Origin: Acholeplasmatales bacterium
Lineage (GTDB): Bacteria > Bacillota_I > Bacilli_A > Acholeplasmatales > Anaeroplasmataceae
DNA length: 20,662 nucleotides
Assembly: GCA_016282815.1 (NCBI GenBank)
Contig: JAEELU010000150.1
Span: forward strand, 1 to 20,662
Reading direction: 5' to 3'
Shown: in pieces, positions 18,001 through 20,662 of the stretch
Position numbering within the stretch: the stretch's first letter is position 1
How the letters are laid out: each line of letters starts with the position of its first letter
Made by a program: the position numbers and the translations under genes
The notes under the pieces: model-generated
Told to the model about the DNA's origin: nothing
Databases searched by the model: none
Seen by the model: the letters and a program-made list of their open reading frames with translations, nothing else

Positions 18001-20662
18001 AATTGTAAGACCCGCATTTAATGTATATCTATTATTAGTAGCTGAATATGTAAAATCAGTTGCTAAATCATATGTTGTGACAGCACCTGTTACTGCATCT
18101 GTAAATGATACAGCACCTGTCATTGTCATAGTATCATCTGCTGTTCTTACAGGAACATGCATTGTATATGTTTCACTTACTGTACTATCATCTGTCGATG
18201 CTACTACAACTGAAACATCCTTATATCCAACTGTGGCATCAGCATTAGTGATTGTAATTGACTTACTTGTACCAGCTGTACCATCAATAGTATATGTCTG
18301 CTTAGCTGGCTTTCCACCTACAATTGATAATGTAAATGTACTTGTACCAGTCGAGCGATATAATACATCATTAGCAAATGTCCATGTAGTTCCTGAAACC
18401 TTTGTAGTATCGTTAGATGCAATTGTTTCAGTAGAGATAGTTGCACTTGCAAGTGTAACGTCAGTTGAAATTAATGTAGCTTGAATTACATATACTTTCT
18501 TATCTGCTGCTCCTGATTCTGGAACAACTGTTAAGTACATAGTTGAATTTGTTGTAGCAGTTGGCATAGGACCAGTTACACTAATTGCTGCTGCTCCTGC
18601 TGCTGTAACCTCATCAGTAGATGAATATGTACTATTTGCAGACCAATATACCTTTGCTAATGCATCATATCCACTAATTGTGAAATCATAAGTAGAACCA
18701 AACTCAGTACTCTTTAGTTTATATGTATAAACATTTGAAGTATTTGTGTATGGAATACTAGCACTAGATGTATTAGTAAGATCAAATGTAGCATTAGCGT
18801 TTGTAGAAACACCTACTCTATCTAGGCTTAATGTGAATGTACGGCCTGCAGCACTAGTTGCTGTATCTGTTTCAGACTTAATTACACCAGTAACTGTATT
18901 TGATAAAGGACTAGTTCCAGAGAAAATAGCTGTTTCAGTAGTATATGTTACTGTTTGTCTATCAGCATCTTTTTTAGTAATAGCAATCTTCATTGTTTGA
19001 TTTGATGAAGAATATTTTAATTTACCCGCATCCGTACCAGATTGAATAAATAATGCTGAACTAGTATCTAATGTTAATGTTTGAGTTGTTGCATCAAATG
19101 TTGTAATAGGTGTGGTACCAATAGTAACCACAACATTTGAAGCCTCATTATCATTATAAGCAGCCTCTCGATTAACAACTAATGTATATTTTGCTACATC
19201 ACCAGTTTCAGCTGTTACTTCAATATTAAATGAATCAGCTAAAATTGCTGTTGGATCAGATGTAAAGCTAATTGATGTGTTAGCAGTACTTGGAATAGAT
19301 GTCGTACCAATCTTTGCAGATACACCAGAACTTGCTGTAAATGAAGGTCTAATTGTGAAAGTCTTATCACGCCACTTCAAATCAGTTGTAGTATATGTAC
19401 CCTTAAATGCAGGATCACTACTAGTTCCTGGAGTAAATGTAGCAGTCGCAGCTGTAGAGCTTGTTCCACCTGTTATTGTTAAACCACTTAATGTTGCATC
19501 AGCGTTCTTCTTAACAACATTAAATGTATATGTAGTTGTTGATGTACCATCACCTATCGTAACAGTAAATGAGTTTGGAATAGTTGTTAAACTTGCTGTA
19601 CCACCGGAAGTAGCAACTGCAGTTCCATTTACTCTAACTGTAACTGGGTTTACTGCATAAGTCCAAGAAGGTGATACATCTAGTTGTGTAATATCACTTG
19701 CAACATTTAATGTATATGTTCCACCATTTCCTGTTGTACCAGGAGCAAAAGTAGTTGCTAAATTAGCTAAATATGAACTAGCTGCATTTGTAGCAGTAAA
19801 TGAAATACTATCAATTACTATTTGTGGAACTGATGAAGTTAATTCTAGAGTCTCTTCACCAAAGTGACCACTTGTTCCTGGAGTAGCTCCACTCACCAAA
19901 TTGACGAATGTACATGCAGTTCCAGGATACATTTTAATCTCAAAATTTGATATTCCAGAAGGAACTGTAAAACCATATGCACCAATTGGGAATGTAGTTC
20001 CTGCTGGAATTGATTTTCCTGTTTGAGCTGCCCATGATGCGGCAATTACTGATGCTTTACCTGTATATTGTGTAATACCTTCATCACCATCAGTTGCAAC
20101 ATAACTTGTGATACCACAATCTACATTACTAATTCCAGCAATACTATTAAAACCTAGTGGTTGGAAATCCATTGCCCAACCAACTGTATCAACAGCAACA
20201 TCTGATACACCTTTAACAAGTAAAACCACTTGATCACCTGTGTCTGGAGCAGTAGATAAAGCTGAGTACATTGTAGGATAACTTGAAAGTATCTCATCTA
20301 CAGCTCCTCTTCTACCAACCAAAACATTAAGTGTTGTTACACCTAAGACCTCTGTAATTTCTTTATTTCCAAAGTATTCATACATTGATTGACCACTTGT
20401 TGCATCGCTAAAATAGTCAGTTGCTTTAATTCCGTATCTAGAAGTACCATCATGCCATGCGTCTGTCATTCCGGTTTTAGTTAAATCTAGCAATTCAGTA
20501 TCGCCTTGATCTGCTGTTGTAATAGCAGCAATATCAACCCAATCAAGACATTTTTTCTTAATAATTGCAACTTTATTGTATTCATCACTATCCCATACTT
20601 CGTATGTATAGTATACATTTGTTGAGTCAGTTGGTGGAGTAGAAGTTGCTTCTACTTTCCTA
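12046..20662 (-). CDS. giant surface protein with tandem cadherin-like beta-sandwich modules (5' end outside window)
   Basis: At least 2871 codons. The frame stays open to the right edge, so the true start lies outside; the TTG at 20493 is not a credible start. The first roughly 280 visible residues include GDQVVLLVKGVSDV and a following stretch that loosely resemble a cohesin-like sandwich (low confidence). About 22 modules of 90-130 residues follow, each ending in a strand like YTVxVxR and opening with an NADATLSGL-like strand, typical of the Pfam cadherin-like beta-sandwich family. Composition is rich in Thr, Ser, Asn and Val with only about six Cys. The C-terminus has a 21-residue membrane helix (IILWVIIGISIILLIIILISV) and the basic tail NREKYGKVNKNRKK; there is no LPXTG. 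This predicts a long extracellular stalk anchored in the membrane, perhaps an adhesin. The tethered EAL gene follows 21 nt downstream. Confidence 0.9.
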   Translation of the reverse strand, partial: RKVEATSTPPTDSTNVYYTYEVWDSDEYNKVAIIKKKCLDWVDIAAITTADQGDTELLDLTKTGMTDAWHDGTSRYGIKATDYFSDATSGQSMYEYFGNKEITEVLGVTTLNVLVGRRGAVDEILSSYPTMYSALSTAPDTGDQVVLLVKGVSDVAVDTVGWAMDFQPLGFNSIAGISNVDCGITSYVATDGDEGITQYTGKASVIAASWAAQTGKSIPAGTTFPIGAYGFTVPSGISNFEIKMYPGTACTFVNLVSGATPGTSGHFGEETLELTSSVPQIVIDSISFTATNAASSYLANLATTFAPGTTGNGGTYTLNVASDITQLDVSPSWTYAVNPVTVRVNGTAVATSGGTASLTTIPNSFTVTIGDGTSTTTYTFNVVKKNADATLSGLTITGGTSSTAATATFTPGTSSDPAFKGTYTTTDLKWRDKTFTIRPSFTASSGVSAKIGTTSIPSTANTSISFTSDPTAILADSFNIEVTAETGDVAKYTLVVNREAAYNDNEASNVVVTIGTTPITTFDATTQTLTLDTSSALFIQSGTDAGKLKYSSSNQTMKIAITKKDADRQTVTYTTETAIFSGTSPLSNTVTGVIKSETDTATSAAGRTFTLSLDRVGVSTNANATFDLTNTSSASIPYTNTSNVYTYKLKSTEFGSTYDFTISGYDALAKVYWSANSTYSSTDEVTAAGAAAISVTGPMPTATTNSTMYLTVVPESGAADKKVYVIQATLISTDVTLASATISTETIASNDTTKVSGTTWTFANDVLYRSTGTSTFTLSIVGGKPAKQTYTIDGTAGTSKSITITNADATVGYKDVSVVVASTDDSTVSETYTMHVPVRTADDTMTMTGAVSFTDAVTGAVTTYDLATDFTYSATNNRYTLNAGLTIPFVIHDVDVLLTPDKTTTTLSGSYGYSGTSVPFTDRASFSWHVENTTTTQTTPLLTYTVKTEANTTGVTGSLLVRVAAPQNGNTFTFDLLKSNGTVETKPTPTGSTYSYTLATADYVGSKFSITAAVDATTSDKAKIYVTNSIASTADITGVNDANLLSNLPNSFDIGPTHTIYIVCRSESGANNIVTIMTATADQANNDIQNIELYNSTGTTLVPIAFTYNKTTPNPPTINVGFNVTKIRFDVTKEASEASLVDPSIITDKSLNIGTNTFEIQLKSATNVLGTKYTIKIERADGNRDEYFDALQVSSIDMYTVNNTNVYDAYTKFSDHLDIRLNRAGSTSIQVDYTLSTGAKIVGYSSNISNNPTTQPMAIVNVNPGTKQQIYLDIQSEYNSVESPTTSRRVYITIFKANDTIAVTNVDILDQTGAKAKDTDGNNYVYSASAASPINFNVPFTTTSVEFDVQQGTYDYITATFNPAGTTHNLTAGNTKTITLNLKSEYAALGPTNIPTTQEANITYKIKRENAKTIDTLKEIKVTVMGGNSDGTDLVMTFTPDADGDGVDENSGPFAVANIVDTATSYKIEYVKADATETVNISSGATFTLSLSSTGTTSVQKDITIQSEDATRAAHSYRIDLSLQPIVYDSVNTLDDLVVTASVGTSTVTYLDNNIATTDKQQFLVTQYDYVVSNIRATTSSASISFAKTSNKSKVYYQIGTGTISPELTSNTISNIALTEGGNTKVTIIVKAEDTTVVDKKYTVTFARPVRDTDARVTKIFINGTEVSGFNLDNEGEYTVNVDNGTTTVELDYVLSSSVATIAANSAPVGGNTALAVGDNHLVLSVKAENDSYTKNYRVNVIRDAVSTVSDITITGTNPTDPTSPVIPIAITNPSDPTSLIPDPSNPTGEIPYDATEITISGTPAPGVTIEVTYPNPGYNPALPTNPTTNPQTITTTVTPNPTNPTAPVNVTIPVPEGTSGITITTIPQSGPGNGTTYTTTVTREQGKTGNFLVTYTKEDGNALTVTTTNAEYEYALDRSKTYFEPVLTISDGASLVFKGDTYTADPTTGLINISSVLLNPGAKNEFEFVVTSEVGVSKTYKIIVYSADQNKEITSVEFYRILSDGTHNYQLADKDDATKVITYNSTTVVDSINVANVISSAWLKIAKPSRYSKVKVNNVDYAEGSQLLAVGDNTFDIEVISEYGVLNPAVAATQTTTVTVTINRGQPDSDATVKRLAIQVGGQTYEWDATQDDGDITSGGNHSYEFIKEDIGDTAASLTIICEPNSNLSTVSGQTGTQTLQQVSVTGGSPTGYIFTYTVQVTSESGNVNTYVIKVSRGPLDLNGDNSITNITVRDSDGTQYIGSAVYNENTTRYEVEIPFILGATKYDIIAEKLAVSNATVTVTNAEKKDGSFVKTISYPTTGDMVTTHIVYATSHDGAKGTEYTVVVTVKAPSREARLSAINYKAYPIATFDPDTLIYTMDTEANSVPSVSLQAVLMDPLATISASSQFDDTIKDLTLNEGNNTFTITVVAQDGKTSKTYQVRVTKDQPLPILTDLTVDGYPLLDAQQKALAFKSDVTEYYAIIPNSVYSGTITATAESERYTVSCSGKVSTVGTKARIFSVSFNNTQTTTEANEGGTYDFNISLTAPTGKTNLYKIHVQRRSKDESNTNLTGISLLGRETKTEFLPSTEFNNNLSEYSITIPNKVRNLDVNAVTEKVNGHSATVAVYNSENLTVGKNEVILFITAEDGTTRAVLVHVEREENAFDMEVAEISQVKQDFADSKLGSYTVPSTVGKLNITVTNHDKSDIGKVEYVVSNGGILQPGENDVNVIITAADGTTTVETLKVTRTKMKFDVDLKATSFTTTKVANTDYKYAIDLGVDKDVSAIQDYKKYIVWDTKTDDLNVEVLTDLTDKNTNEVILKVSTKDGVESQLVSFQINKTTNNSIFNFANTSNIILWVIIGISIILLIIILISVNREKYGKVNKNRKK
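12185..19830 (-). repeat. about 22 tandem cadherin-like modules within the giant protein
   Basis: Protein-level tandem repeats, diverged in DNA. Module boundaries can be seen as YTFNVVKKNADATLSGL, KYTLVVNREAAYNDNEAS, KYTIKIERADGNRDEY, KYTVTFARPVRDTDARV, TVTVTINRGQPDSDATV, TYVIKVSRGPLDLNGDNS, TYQVRVTKDQPLPILTDL and LYKIHVQRRSKDESNTNL. Modules near the C-terminus (for example 12700-14000) are closest to the family consensus. The N-terminal ones are more Thr/Ser-rich and diverged. Confidence 0.85.
15118..15390 (-). repeat. Pro/Thr-rich short-repeat insertions inside one module
   Basis: Within one cadherin-like module the loops are expanded by variants of a six-residue unit, N-P-[TS]-[DN]-P-[TS]: NPTDPTSP, NPSDPTS, DPSNPTG, NPTTNPQT and NPTNPTAP. 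The expected beta strands (for example YDATEITISG and TSGITITTI) remain recognisable between them. The corresponding DNA shows imperfect copies of GGATTAGTTGG-like words. No other module in the window has this. Confidence 0.75.

Noticed and set aside
12428..19660. Many plus-strand open frames of 60-135 codons, rich in Val, opposite the giant gene
   Set aside because: The Thr, Val and Asn-rich sense codons leave the opposite strand low in stops and Val-rich. The sense frame has coherent repeated domains; these do not.
12185..19830. Repeated words in the giant gene considered as a CRISPR array or DNA satellite
   Set aside because: Units are not identical or evenly spaced in DNA. The repetition is at protein level in beta-sandwich modules inside one open frame.
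20491..20493. TTG as the start of the giant protein
   Set aside because: The same frame continues without a stop to position 20662, there is no signal peptide after this TTG, and a surface protein needs one. The start must lie outside the window.
54..20662. Use of genetic code 4 (TGA as Trp)
   Set aside because: All genes read through to full family length with TGG as Trp and without needing TGA readthrough.

Overview
The window is a compact, AT-rich stretch of bacterial chromosome. All eight recognised genes lie on the minus strand, so transcription runs from high to low coordinates. The gene content suggests the Bacillota/Mycoplasmatota border, for example wall-reduced Bacilli or Acholeplasma-like lineages. 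Supporting points are the low GC, the Bacillus-like gdpP-rplI-dnaB order, TATAAT promoters with strong Shine-Dalgarno (SD) sites, and a giant surface protein anchored by a C-terminal membrane helix with no LPXTG motif. That placement is inference. The genetic code looks standard: Trp is TGG and genes end in TAA (six) or TAG (two), never TGA.

Right to left, in transcription order:
(1) 20662-12046 is the 3' part (at least 2871 codons) of a giant surface protein with about 22 tandem cadherin-like beta-sandwich modules. Its 5' end lies outside the window.
(2) Only 21 nt later, in the same apparent operon, comes a membrane-tethered EAL-domain protein (12024-9508) with a long coiled coil and an unassigned C-terminal domain.
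(3) A multi-pass membrane EAL protein (9378-7423) has its own promoter and terminator.
(4) A eukaryote-type NADP isocitrate dehydrogenase, icd (7308-6094), is monocistronic.
(5) A small lipoprotein (5988-5134) is monocistronic.
(6) A housekeeping operon (about 4973-54) encodes a c-di-AMP phosphodiesterase fused in frame to ribosomal protein L9 (gdpP-rplI), then dnaB, then prfA, with 11 nt and 1 nt between genes. A hairpin and a possible start of another gene lie at the extreme left edge.

The gaps between genes are at most about 150 nt, so there is no gene-free stretch over 300 nt. Four gaps follow one plan: a rho-independent terminator (the rightmost is less clear), then a promoter with 17-nt spacing, then a leader of about 19-22 nt.

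Two themes stand out. First, nucleotide second messengers: one GdpP-type c-di-AMP hydrolase and two EAL-type c-di-GMP phosphodiesterases, all three with a degenerate GGDEF domain. Second, cell-surface structure: the giant repeat protein, co-transcribed with one EAL protein. The most unusual points are the gdpP-rplI fusion with a near-perfect SD preserved before the L9 Met, a 20-bp palindrome just upstream of that operon's promoter, and the giant adhesin/EAL operon with its unfamiliar EAL-coiled-coil architecture. No rRNA, tRNA, CRISPR array, insertion sequence or phage gene was seen.
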